The notes: generated by a model from the sequence alone, not told the origin. Shown: positions 14,420 through 24,532, counted from the first letter of the stretch. The stretch is 64,000 bases of DNA from Acestrorhynchus altus (GCA_034509495.1 CM067511.1:24689200-24753199), one strand, 5' to 3'. Numbers and translations are program-made.

Positions 14420-16130
14420 CACGCACAACAAAAGTGTACAAACCATGGGATTAGAATCGGCGATGAGATCCCTCAGGGAGTCCAAGAAGCCCTGATCTTC
14501 CACCATCTGAGCATTGATGTCGTGCAGTTTGGCCACGCACACAGCAGCTGTCTTCCTCACATAGGGGTCCTCGTCCTTCAGGCATTTCCTCAGAGGCTCA
14601 CACAAATATTCTGTAATCTTATCCACACGGATGCAGCCCATCGTGCGCACAGCCAGGGCTCGAATGAGTGGATTAGGATCCTCACAATCCTGAGGGGACA
14701 TTTAGATGGGAGACATTTTCCAGATGTATTACTATATGGTAACGGCTGGCCTGATTTCAACAAGAGAATAGATCTTTGTATGAAGGAACAGGTCAACTTG
14801 AGACATGGACATACTTAGAAAACTATATAGTGAACCACAATAATAAAATTGATGATAAATGATATATTGCCCACCTTTATAGTAAAAGTCTTGGATTATA
14901 TTTGAAGAGTTATCTGCATTAAAACATCTCTGAAAATATCAGCTCTCCATCTAATGAAAAATAGAGCTGGGCCCCTGATTTCACCAGATTTTTCCAAACT
15001 TAAGACCTATTTGGATGGGTTTAGTTTAACATGGACATGTTGGGGTAAAGTAATATTTGAGATTATAGCCCTGTCCGAATGCTAATATGAGTAAATATTC
15101 CCTCATAACCTCTAGAAAATATGTGTTTAGCAGGATTAAGTAAGTAAAAACGCATTTTGTTTCATTGTGCATGGCACAGATACATCTGGTTGTTTGAGTC
15201 TATGGCAAACGTTCATACCTACTGCAGACAAGGGTGTGTGCACACTGGTTCATATAATCCACATTGAGGTTTCGGTTTCATGATCACTAATGAATTACAT
15301 CAGGGGTGTCGAGTCTTATCCGCAAAGGGCCGGTGTGGCTGCAGGTTTTCATTCTAAACAACCACTTGTGACACCTGATCTCATTAATTTAATCAACGGG
15401 CCAGTTTTCAAACAACTGAACCATTTGGCTGGAATGAATACCAGCAGCCACACTGGCCCTTTGTGGACAAGATTGGACACCCCTGGGTTACATGATTGGC
15501 TGTGTTGCTCCAACACTTTATAAGCCATTAATTACTCACAGACAGTCACTCCCATCTCAGTCATTAATATTGAGTTTTATTAACCCATGCAAATCATTTA
15601 TGTGAGTCATTAATTTCACAAACATCCTGTAGTAAGAATATTTTACACCACCTCCTCAAATAAAAATAGGGCTTTAAATGGTGAAAACCCTCACCTATTT
15701 CAACGGTTTATTTTTGAAATGCAAATGCCTCCATCATTTTCACAGGTGCAGGAAATACTACATTCTCCATTTTTCATAATGTTTAAACAAGATCTAATGA
15801 CTTTTACATCTTATAAACAAACATGTTGGAATGAGCACATTTGATTGCCTCCCCTTTAATGCCAAAAGAACTTGCCTTGACAAAACTGTTGACCGCCATA
15901 ATTGCCATATCAGGTTGACTCTTGGCATAGTTCATCAGATAAAGATAGACCAGTTTCTTCAGCTCCAGGTTATCTGTCTGCATGCAGTTCACCACATCAG
16001 GGAACAAGGAGCTATCAAGAGGAAAGAAAAAGGTAGTTTATATTACCATGGTTACAACCACCAGCCACAGCAACATAAGTCCCATTAAAATCAAATCTAC
16101 AAAAGGAAAGTGGGGCACAAACTACAACAT

Positions 16131-16174
<44 letters not shown>

Positions 16175-18251
16175 TATAAATACACACAGTCTTGAAAAGT
16201 TTACTGTAAACAGTAAATTAAACACCTTTTCAAAATTTTATTCAATACCAGCGTGATATTAAAATACCAATTATTATCTTGATCTAGAACTTAACTAGCC
16301 TTTTAGGATTATAGCTTGTGATGCAATTTTCAAAGCTTTATTAATACCCACTCCTCTATCCCTGTCCCACAAAACAGTAGCCATGGGTTCTTCTAAGCAG
16401 CAGCCTAGCACTCTGAAAAGGAAACTGGTTGAGGCAGACAAATCAGGAGAAGGCTATAAGATAGCCAAGTGTTTTCAAGCTGCCATTTCCTCACTACAAA
16501 ATGTAATTAAGAAATGGAAGTTAACAGAAACAGTGGAGATCAACAAAAAACCTGGAAGACAAATGTGAGAGACAGCCGCTTGTAGGGTTCCTAGTAAGAC
16601 AAATCAGAACCGCTGCTTGAATGCAGCAGACCTTCAGGGAGACCCTGGATTTGTTACATTGTTCTACTGTTCAGCAACACCTATACAAATATGGCTTTTG
16701 TGTAAGAGTCATCAAAGGAAAACATATTTGTCCTCGCCACAAAATTCAGTGTCAGAAGTTTGCAAAAGAACACCTAAACAAGCCTGATGCATTTTGGAAA
16801 CAAGTCTTGTGGATTAACGAGATATAAATAGAACTCTGCAATGAGCAAAGGCATGTTTGGAGATAAAGAGCACCACATTTCATGAAAAAAAACACCTCTC
16901 CAACCATTAAGCGGACTACCGCAGACCAGGTATCATTTGGGTGGTGGGTCATTCTCAGCACTGCAGCAAAATGGGCATGGTAGCAGTGTGTTAGCGTGCG
17001 TTATGCTGGTATGAGTGAATCAGACATAGCAGTGCAGCTGGAGTGTTGAATTCATATTTAATCCCCTCACTGTCAATGCTGGACTGAGAACAGTCCATCA
17101 ACAAAAAACAAAGCCAAAAGCATCCTATGTGGATTACCCTAAGCCACCTCTAGAGGATGAAAAACACATACTGTGCAGAAATACATACACTTTTGTCTCT
17201 GACTTTACATCTGCAAGGTGAGAGTGTCACAGTCAACACTGTGTTTAAACTCTCCAGCAGCACTGCTATGCCTGATCCACTCATACCAGCACAACACACA
17301 CTAACACACCATGTCACCATCAGTGTTCATCTCTGCAGTGCTGAGAATGACCCACTACCTATATCACACCTGCTTTTTGGTGGTCCTGACCATTGAAGAA
17401 CAGGGTAAAAGGAGGCTAACAAAGAGAAATGGATGGACTACAATCTGTAATTATAGGACTACAAAAGTGCTCCAATATGGTCAGTGAAACTGATACAATA
17501 TGTAATGAGTGGTGCGACAAGGAGGTAGTCACAATGTTAAAATTTCTCAGAATGGTTAGGTTAGTTTTTACAGTGCTACAACCAAGTTTCCACAGAAGAA
17601 AAAACAATATTAATCAAATAATAATTTGCCTCAAAGACAAATACACCAGTGTTTGCTACAAATTTGCACTAAACGTGTTTGGACATGGATATTTTATGAA
17701 CTGATATTGGAGGTCATTTGGCTCAAACTCCTTAAAACTGCGCCACATTTTATGTGACTGTTACAATTCACAGTCAGATGGCTAGGCCAAAACATGCATT
17801 TAGGACTTTTTCACTCTCTGAACAAATAAACGCATTTAATGCAAGACAAAAAAAAAAAACCCTAATGGTTTACAGGACACCAAACATTACTGCATGGACT
17901 GTGATCCTTGCTCTGTGCCAGAATGACAGTGTCCAATAAACATATGTAATACCTGACATCCTTGCCCACAGTCATGGCAGCAATGACTTTTTTCACCGCT
18001 TCCTTCCTCTTCTCCTTTTTCTCATTGTTTAGCTCAGCTTTCAGTTCAAATATCTCTCCTGTAAGAAACAACAGGCAAGTTGCTGGAAAAAGAAGCTGGG
18101 AGATGATGATGACAAGATCATGAAATCCAGTAACCTGAACACCAATACATAACCAGACCATGTGCAATAAAAGTTAAACAAGTGCAATAATAATGTGCAA
18201 TAAACATCCTACTGGACCTTTCATACACTCATGTTATATATTCTATTTGAC

Positions 18252-18302
<51 letters not shown>

Positions 18303-18515
18303 TTGTCTGGTTTTACAGTATTGCTTCTGGAACCTTCATTTGCCTGAGTCAGCCCTCCCAAAGAAATCTGTAAATCTATCAATCTATCTATCTACCTGTC
18401 TGTCTGTCTGTCTGTCTAATCCAGGAGCGTGAGGTTCCATTCAGATACAGTCATGGGGTTAATCAAACACCATCCTACCTTTTTTGTTTGTGGTGAAGTA
18501 CTTGGAGTCTGTCAT
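4605..18515 (-). CDS. AP2B1: AP-2 complex subunit beta (beta2-adaptin), 3'-truncated by window
   Basis: Large beta subunit of the AP-2 adaptor, which links plasma-membrane cargo and PIP2 to clathrin in endocytosis. Thirteen coding exons are visible (minus strand, in transcript order): 18515-18479, 18058-17953, 16011-15876, 14689-14444, 12544-12354, 12050-11829, 11249-11129, 8524-8429, 8200-8085, 6847-6683, 6090-5992, 5585-5326 and 4797-4605. They join in frame to 662 codons. The start is the ATG at 18515 in good context (AAAATGACA), opening MTDSKYFTTNKKGEIFELK. The armadillo-like trunk is near-identical to human AP2B1. The clathrin box LLNLD falls at residues 631-635 as in human, and the hinge (PQVIPSQGDLLGDLL) distinguishes it from AP1B1. 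The rest of the hinge and the ear are outside the window. Oddities: the exon 3 donor is GC (AAG then GCAAGT), and the exon 4 donor is the weak GTTTG. Confidence 0.97.
5598..5667. repeat. (GA)n microsatellite at an AP2B1 splice acceptor
   Basis: About 35 GA units on the plus strand, i.e. (CT)n in the sense of AP2B1. It ends about 10 nt before the acceptor of exon 12 (TTCCCCCACACAG then GACTCT at 5585) and so supplies most of that acceptor's polypyrimidine tract. Confidence 0.95.
8886..9243. mobile_element. hAT-like MITE, 358 bp, with perfect 8-bp target duplication
   Basis: The element starts TAGGGCTGGGCGATATGG and ends ATATATTGCCCAGCCCTA, near-perfect terminal inverted repeats. It is flanked on both sides by TGGTGGAC (8878-8885 and 9244-9251), an 8-bp target duplication typical of hAT elements. 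The interior is AT-rich with no transposase. It sits in the AP2B1 intron between exons 7 and 8. Confidence 0.85.
10935..11022. repeat. AT-rich (TA)n / TATAAAATATA repeat
   Basis: Alternating TA runs with two copies of an ATATATAAAATGTATA-like unit, about 110 nt from the low edge of AP2B1 exon 7 and in the intron downstream of it. Confidence 0.8.
13093..14347 (+). mobile_element. Tc1-like DNA transposon relic
   Basis: A degraded Tc1/mariner element of the family abundant in salmonids and other fish, filling most of the AP2B1 intron between exons 4 and 5. Both ends are recognisable: the left arm carries TTATTCCAAAATGGAATAA and CTACACACAATA, and the right arm ends GTGAATACTTTTTGAATGCA. A plus-strand frame from 13336 reads MKSKELFVDLKHRIILRHRS, the usual Tc1 transposase N-terminus. 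The frame then breaks, and later transposase segments appear only as interrupted frames. Many stops and an internal deletion make it non-functional. Confidence 0.85.
14347..14416. repeat. (TG)n microsatellite beside an AP2B1 donor
   Basis: About 35 TG units. In AP2B1 sense it is (CA)n beginning about 27 nt after the exon 4 donor at 14442-14443. It abuts the right end of the Tc1 relic. It inflates overlapping open frames with Thr-His or Val-Cys repeats that are not protein. Confidence 0.95.
15301..15485. mobile_element. hAT-like MITE, 185 bp
   Basis: Foldback element starting CAGGGGTGTCGAGTCTTATC and ending GATTGGACACCCCTG. The arms pair over about 60 nt (GGGCCGGTGTGGCTGCAGG against CCAGCAGCCACACTGGCCC). 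Flanks AATTACAT and GGTTACAT give a decayed 8-bp target duplication (6 of 8). CAGGGGTG-type ends plus an 8-bp duplication indicate hAT. Located in the AP2B1 intron between exons 3 and 4. Confidence 0.8.
16131..16170. repeat. (TG)n microsatellite
   Basis: About 20 TG units in AP2B1 intron 2, roughly 120 nt upstream (in AP2B1 sense) of the exon 3 acceptor at 16012-16013. Confidence 0.95.
16380..16911 (+). mobile_element. Second Tc1-like relic, interrupted on the right
   Basis: Plus-strand remnant of a different Tc1-like family. The frame 16383-16568 starts MGSSKQQPSTLKRKLVEADK and looks like the helix-turn-helix N-terminal part. After a frameshifted gap, 16621-16827 ends DAFWKQVLWINEI, where active relatives have LWSDET, so the first catalytic Asp of the DDE triad is lost. 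Recognisable Tc1 sequence stops near 16911, where an unrelated palindromic repeat begins. Confidence 0.75.
16912..17550. repeat. Dispersed palindromic repeat inserted next to the Tc1 relic
   Basis: Inverted arms frame the block: GTGGTGGGTCATTCTCAGCA near 16940 is the reverse complement of TGCTGAGAATGACCCACTAC near 17338. Inner arms also pair, with CTGGTATGAGTGAATCAGAC near 17005 against TGATCCACTCATACCAGCAC near 17275. The tail continues through GGGTAAAAGGAGGCTAACAA to AATGTTAAAA. I recognise this as a widespread non-coding repeat of otophysan fish, from memory, and cannot assign it to a superfamily. No coding capacity is seen. Confidence 0.65.
18254..18302. repeat. (TTA)n microsatellite
   Basis: About sixteen TTA units in AP2B1 intron 1, between the first two coding exons. 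Confidence 0.95.
18377..18416. repeat. (CTAT)n/(CTGT)n compound tetranucleotide repeat
   Basis: CTAT units pass into CTGT units, ending about 60 nt downstream (in AP2B1 sense) of the donor of the first coding exon at 18478. Confidence 0.85.
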
Positions 18516-18536
18516 TTTGTTTGGTCTTCAGGTTCA
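18479..18536 (-). other. AP2B1: AP2B1 first coding exon with 5' UTR
   Basis: The acceptor reads TTCTCTGCAG then TGAACC at 18537-18538, followed by 21 nt of 5' UTR, the ATG at 18515-18513, and 37 coding nt ending ACAAAAAAG before GTAGG. It gives MTDSKYFTTNKK, the canonical beta2-adaptin N-terminus. The coding start therefore sits in the second transcribed exon. Confidence 0.85.
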
Positions 18537-18966
18537 CTGCAGAGAACAGCAAAACATCCCCAAACAGAGGTTATGGGTGTAACAGGAGCACATTCCATGT
18601 GAATTTCCACTTAAAGATTATAGAAATGTGGCCAGTATTTTAACAGAAATCCCATCTAACAAGAGTCTTTCAGAAAACAAACGTCCAAAACACAGCAGGC
18701 CGCTGAAACTGCAGCCAAAAGCCCCCAGTCACCACACACAGCTCTTTCGGAAACAAGCACAACACACAACATACTGATTTTAAGTGTATAAATGAAGCCC
18801 GTTATGCCTTTTCCTGTCGGTGGCTGCTGGGTGTGCCCGTTTAACGTTCGCTAGATAGCTCGGTTGCTAAGCTAACAGTAAGTTATTGAAGAAAATGACC
18901 CGTCAGCTCGATTCCCCACGACCTAAATACACACCCTGACCAGCACAGCGATGACAAAGCCCTCAC

Positions 18967-19185
18967 CTTGTGAACTGGGACAGGGAGAGGGCTTAAAGGT
19001 GTCTGGGAAGGTAGTAAGTTGGCTACAAACAGAGCAGGAGTGAACCGCAGCGGGCCCAGCTGTGGACGTCGGGGAGAAGATGGAGCAGCCGGAACGAACT
19101 TTGGGAACAGTCGGGGGAAACCCGGAACGGACGTAGTGTTGCACCGTGAGTTTGGGAATATGGCGTGTGCGCGAGTGTGTTGACA
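18967..19185 (-). other. AP2B1: Probable non-coding first exon of AP2B1
   Basis: A donor (CACAAG then GTGAGG, minus strand, at 18965-18966) lies in a GC- and CpG-rich block just upstream of the acceptor at 18537. This is the expected place for a 5' UTR exon. The transcription start is not visible; the upper limit is a guess set by the end of the CpG-rich block and the PEX12 side of the promoter. Confidence 0.5.
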
Positions 19186-19337
19186 CTGTTGCCTCGCTGT
19201 GATATTCTGTAAAACGAGTTTAATTTAAGGGTGAAGAGGTAAGGGTTTATACTCCTTAAATTCACCAGTAGATACCCATATGTGTCTTTTATCGGACGGC
19301 TGCAGGGTTCCCAGTGAACAAACAGAATTCCTCCAGG
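19186..19337. promoter_or_regulatory. Bidirectional promoter of AP2B1 and PEX12
   Basis: The probable AP2B1 first exon (minus) and the PEX12 ATG at 19338 (plus) are divergent and separated by only a few hundred bases. The flanking block 18780-19150 is CpG-rich. The same head-to-head pairing is found in human (17q12), from established knowledge. No TATA box is evident; start sites cannot be fixed from the sequence. Confidence 0.6.
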
Positions 19338-21420
19338 ATGGCGGAGAGAGGAGCACATCTGACCACATCTACAGCAGCTGCAGACGATAGCCCGTCCGTC
19401 TTTGAGGTTGTAGCTCAGGAGTCGCTGATGAGTGCGGTCAGACCTGCACTGCAGCAGGCCGTGAGGGTGAGTGTGTCAAAGGAGATGTGGCCTAATAAAG
19501 CCTTGAAGCTTGAAACAGACTCCCTGATGCTCCAGACATGTGTTGACATTTCATTCAATTCATTCAATGTTTTGTGGACAGATGTGAAACATGATTTGTT
19601 TGATTTGGTGAAGGCTTTTCTTTTGCTTAAACCTGAATAAGAGTATATAAAGTGTAAATACAGCGCAAAAAGTGCAATAAATATAAACAACAAGGATGGC
19701 ATGCACAACAGACAGGATAGTGGAGCAGCATACAGTATGTACAGCACACGGTGTATGTATATTGCACAGATTGTGGAAAGAAAGATAGATTTAACTAAGT
19801 CATAATATAACAATCACAAAACATAATTCTTGGCTTGGGCAAAACATAAGAAGAATATTCTCCTTATTCTTTTTCCACCCATGGTGTTGTTAACTACATA
19901 CACTGCTCCTTCTGTGGGTAAAGATTTTGTCTCTGTGAGCAGTGGTGGCTCCATGGTTAAAGCACTGGGTTATTGATGACAGAGTTGTGGGTTCTGATAC
20001 CTGGGTTCACCAAGCTGCCTTTGATCAAAGCCACACCAGAGGCTGCCCATTGCTTCAGGGGTGTGTGTGTGTGTTTTCACTGCACAGATGGGTTAAAGGC
20101 CAGGTTCTGTCTGTGTCCAGCTTGAATGAGGAATTCTTTGTCATTGTTGTCTTTGTCTTAGATTTTGGCTGAATCTAATCCAGATCGATATGGAATTCTT
20201 TGGAGAAAGTTTGATGAGATCTACATGGTCCTGGACTTGCTGCTGCAGCACCATTTCCTGTCTCGTACTAGTGCATCTTTTTCTGAAAACTTCTATGGTC
20301 TGAAGCGAGTGGGCGCAGACAGCAGTCGAGCAGCCCACCAAGGCCTCCGCCGGAGGCAGCACTTCCGTTCCCTGCTTCTCCTTGCCCTCCTTCCTTATTT
20401 AAGGACAAAGTTAGAGAAGGTCCTGGCTCGCCAGAGGGATGAGGATGATTTCTCCATACAGCTGCCCCAGTCTTTCACCCAAAAGTTGTGCAGGGCCTTC
20501 CTGGCTGTCTACCCTTATGTATGCATGGCATGGGATGGCTGGACATTTTTCCATCAGCTTTTGTATGTCTTTGGCAAAACACGGACACACACACCCCTGC
20601 TGTGGCTGGCAGGGGTCAAACTTTCCTACCTCACTGCTCATGATATTCGCAGGTTGGATCTCAAGCCAGCAGGTCCCACACTAAGCTCCGATCAGAGGTG
20701 AGCATATAACATTGTGTCATTTTAGTACTACAGCCTGGAGCCCAGACATAACTCTAAATTTAATTCATTATTAAATTGTTATATTATCTCATGAACCTTA
20801 TAGACCAGTGTTTCCCTTCCCTATCTTCAGGGACAAAGATAGTCCAGATATTTGCTTTATCCCAGTAGACATGAACTAAGCCATTAGGAGCACTGAACAG
20901 CCCAGTGCACGCACCAAAGTAATAAAATGTAATGAGATTTTATAAGTTGAATTGATGTTTGAGAATCAAACTTTTGTGAATTGCAAGGAGATTAATTACA
21001 TCCCTAACCAACACTGTTTTCCACCACAGCATTGGAAAGAAGCTGCAGCAGGTGTTGTCCACAGTGGCCGGAGGTGTGGCAGTTTCCCTCTCCACTAGTC
21101 TCTCTCTGGGTGTGTTCTTCCTGCAGTTTTTGGATTGGTGGTACTCATCAGAGAATCAGAGCAACATAAAGTCTCTCACATCCCTCCCTACACCTCCACC
21201 CCCACTTCACCTGGAGGACCAGGACACTGCACACAAATACAGCAGACTCTGCCCACTGTGCAGGAAAGTGCGCACCAATGACACAGCCTTGGCTACTTCA
21301 GGCTATGTTTTCTGTTATCGGTGTGTATACATGTATGTCAAGGCCAATCACAGATGTCCCCTTACAGGCTATCCTTCAGAACTACAGCACTTAATTAAAA
21401 TCTATTCACCGGAGGGATAG
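19338..21420 (+). CDS. PEX12: Peroxisome assembly protein 12 (peroxin-12)
   Basis: RING-type E3 component of the PEX2-PEX10-PEX12 complex in the peroxisomal membrane, which ubiquitinates and recycles the import receptor PEX5. Three exons: 19338-19466, 20162-20697 and 21030-21420, joining to 351 codons plus stop (human 359). The start is the ATG at 19338 in good context (CCAGGATGG), giving MAERGAHLTTSTAAADDSPS as in vertebrate PEX12; the frame is open upstream but without another plausible ATG. Hydrophobic segments are visible near residues 100-115 and 240-255. The C-terminal zinc motif is CPLC (296, 299), CYRC (317, 320) and C331. This is the incomplete five-cysteine RING known for the family, so the missing ligands are not damage. 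Donor and acceptor sites are canonical. Intron 1 carries a SINE up against the exon 2 acceptor. Confidence 0.97.
19936..20150 (+). mobile_element. tRNA-derived SINE in PEX12 intron 1
   Basis: Starts GTGGCTCCATGGTTAAAGCA, a decayed A box, followed by a B box-like GGGTTCTGATACC about 35 nt later. It then runs through the usual fish SINE body, including TTCACTGCACAGATGGGTTAA. It ends near the PEX12 exon 2 acceptor at 20160-20161. It is a degenerate relic, not a functional tRNA gene. Confidence 0.7.
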
Positions 21421-23166
21421 AGCTCAACTGGTTCTAAACTGGTTCTTTCTGATGAAACTCTTAAAAGACCTGCCCTTATGACAGTGTAAATAACCTCAAG
21501 GGAATGCTTAGGCAGTGTTCATCCTAATCTCCATCAGCCAGATCAGTCCTCCACAGTCTGTGATCTTGATACATTTCCCTCTTTTTAAAATAGAACAGAA
21601 AAACTTATGACAAATCAGTTACTTTCTGTAAGATTTTCTGGTATCATTTTGGTAGCCTGTGAAAGGACCCTGTTACCCTCCTAAACCTACCACATATTTC
21701 CTCTGGAAAAACTAGACAAATTACATTTCTTGTTTCTGTATTTTTGCCAGTTTTTCCACATTAACCATATTAACTGATATGATGCAATCATGTACCAGTA
21801 GAAAAGCTTCAGAATAACAGTGAAATGTTTTACATTGAAATCCATTGAAAGTTGTTTCGTGTAAAGTTTTTTGGTCATACAAGGTTTCTGCATGACCTGA
21901 ATAAATCAGTGGTAAATTTATGACTTGGAAAGGCCAATCAAAATGCTTCGACATGACTTGGAATGAAATATTGCATCGACTTCCACTGAAGTCTTTTTCC
22001 CTTCTTCTATAAAGTTTTTGTGTGACAGCAAATATTTATGTCCATTGACTTCTGTTTACACCAAGGAAGGTTTTGCTGGTCAAGTACATGGAAACACACA
22101 GAAGTATTTTCTGTTAACTGACAGATCAGCCTAAAAGCAAAAACATTGTGTATGAATAGTTACGCACATCATTGTAGAGCACCAACAGCTCAGATTTATA
22201 TCAGCTAGCTTTATTTAGCTTGTATTGGAAATGGTAAGTGAAGTTCTCTTGTTCTCTGATCTTTGTATAAATAAGGAAAAGCCAAATAATTAGTCAACAA
22301 AAAGGTCTGGATCCAATTTCAAATGTCATAGCATAAAGATAACAAGTCATTTCCCGTCCTGCTAACAAACACTGATAATGTTAAGGGAAAAATTCTTGTT
22401 CTTCCTGCTTATAAGCAACATAAAAACAAATACACAGCGCCTGTACTTAAGCAACCCCCCCCTCCCCTTGATGTTGGTCTACATAGGCTTAGTTACAATT
22501 CCTCAATTATCACTGCACAACCAGCATTTTAGGTGCAGTATGAATACGGTAATAAAAGTACATGCAAGTCTACTTTGTTATTCAATCACTGCTTGTGTAA
22601 GATAGTACCAGAAACCTCTTGAACTGCATCATTCAGCTCAAGTCCATTGCACACATGGGGGTTAAACGATTGGAATGAAAGATGGCCAGAGGTCTCCTCC
22701 CTCTGGTTTGATAAATGTGACTCCAAACAAATGCGACACCATTTTAGGGCCAAGCAGCCACAAGAGATTTATATAAAAACCCAAGTGCTTTCAATGCCAA
22801 ACAGCATTCCAGATAAAGCTATGGGAAAGAACTTCCACACTAGGGTGCCTTCCACTGAAAACAAGCTAAAAGGCCAGACTGCAAGTAAGCCAGTAAGGCA
22901 TTATAATACCTAGCTAGACAGTCCAATTACAGTGTCAGTCTCATGCCCAGTGGTGTTAAATAAGCCCCAATAAGCCTGGTCACATTTTGTTCAACAGTCT
23001 TGAGATAAATATAGCAACAGCTCAGTATTCACATGAGAGTTTACACCAAGTCTAAACTGTGGGGAACTACATTTAGTTCACAGGCAAGAAGGTGATGTGC
23101 ATCCCTCATTTCACCTGACTAAGTACATTACGTGGAAGTTTAAGAGCTACAAGAGTCAGTCCCAGG

Positions 23167-23292
23167 CTAAATATAGAGCACAGCAAAATGTCTGTTCCCA
23201 TATCTGTGAGCCCACTCCAAGTAGAGGTTCACTGCAAGATCCCAGAGGGACTGCCCCATGATGTGTTTGTTCAACACTCCCACTAGCACTGC
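23167..23292 (-). other. Candidate terminal coding exon, gene unknown
   Basis: On the minus strand a long pyrimidine tract (CTTCTGCTTCTCCCCC...CCTCCAG) precedes an open stretch of 41 codons ending in TAG at 23169-23167. It starts AVLVGVLNKHIMGQSL and contains NLYLEWAHRYGNRHFAVLYI. The acceptor looks genuine and the peptide does not look like repeat translation. However, no partner exon with a matching donor was found upstream (23300-31000), and I do not recognise the peptide. It could be the last exon of an unseen gene or a chance frame in ORAI2 3' sequence. Confidence 0.25.
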
Positions 23293-24224
23293 CTGGAGGG
23301 GGTAGGGGGAGAAGCAGAAGAAAGCAAGAGTTAGAGGAAGTTCAGAAAACATTTTTTAAAATGTTGCTTTTTGCCCCACATGAATTAACCTAGCAAAGGA
23401 AAAAAAGAAAAAAAAGTTTGCCTTGGCTCTACAATGCTTATGTAGCTGAAAGGGTGAAATTGGCCTCATTGAATGTCTCTGACCAAACCACGATCATGTC
23501 TCAAATGGTAGCATTGTAACTAAAATACACAATGGCTACCAAATCATACGCCTTTAAATATTATTTACATTTAATTAACATTAAATTATTCACCTAGGTC
23601 CCAGTTACAATCTCCAGCCTATTTTGTAAATTCTCCTGTTTTTAAATTTGAGTCAAGTCATCAAGTGTTTCCATTAAGCCTACAGCAGTTTAGCCCCATT
23701 TATTTCACACTGACAATAGGAGTGTTTCAGCTCAGGTTATAGTTCAAGTAATCTTTTTGAAAAGACAAAAAGAAAAATGGCTCGTTTTATCATAAGGTGT
23801 GAATACATAAACTAGTATGGTCATCAGTAAACTTAGAGAGAAGGGTCAAACAAAAGTTTAATGTTGAATGGGGGGGGGGCCAGAAAAAGGATCTCCTCAG
23901 AGCTCAGAGAGAAGATTAAATATCCAATCAGACCTTGGTCAGAGACACTATGCAGTGGCAATACCAAGTCAGGAGCATTTCTCTCATCATAGCCATTGTT
24001 CTTATGAGTACTTACAGTGGAACAGCAGTGTATGCAAAGTGAGTGCTGAAGTGCATGACCAGATTTAACATGCAAATACAAACATTACCACCAAGTAGCT
24101 CCTGACTGGGCCTTAAAACTAAAAGCATTGCCTCAGCATTTCAAGAAGACAGTCAAACTCACTGAACACAAGGACAATTACCTGTCATCCGTGGTATGTT
24201 CACATCAGACTTTTTGCTCCACAC

Positions 24225-24425
24225 CAGGGTTTCTCAAACTTATCCACCTCATGGCCCACCTTTTTATGGCTACTGGCCCATGAGAAAACAAAACTCAACA
24301 TTTAACGTAAAATTCAGGATAATTCAGTCCTGTTTAGAAGTTCCATTTTGACCCACTATGGACTGCTGCCTGAAGATTGGCTTGCTGACCACTAGAGAGT
24401 GCCTCACGGCCCACAGGTTAATGAG
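24225..24425. mobile_element. hAT-like transposon relic
   Basis: Starts CAGGGTTTCTCAAAC, a charlie-type hAT terminus, and runs through TGGCCCACC to GACCACTAGAGAGTGCCTCA. The right terminus is not clear. A 34-nt segment at 24387-24420 recurs at 27678-27712 with few changes, showing a dispersed family. Confidence 0.5.
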
Positions 24426-24532
24426 CCCAGACGTTCCCTCATTAATGTATTTAATATTTACTAGGCTTCAACTGGGTTGGTGCTAATTGAGGCAGGCATT
24501 AGCTGTTGAGTGAGATGAGTCCCAGTCTATAT

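Noticed and set aside
14222..14460. Extension of the AP2B1 exon 4 frame into His-Thr repeats and beyond
   Set aside because: The frame runs past a donor at 14442-14443 into the CA microsatellite and Tc1 sequence; the protein family continues with exon 5 instead.
15801..15875. Reading exon 3 of AP2B1 on through GCAAGT into intron
   Set aside because: It gives residues (ASSFGIKGEAIK) unlike beta-adaptin and would need a donor elsewhere; a GC donor gives a perfect family match.
19940..20020. Possible tRNA gene (A-box and B-box like motifs)
   Set aside because: Boxes are decayed, no acceptor stem closes, and the following sequence is a SINE body.
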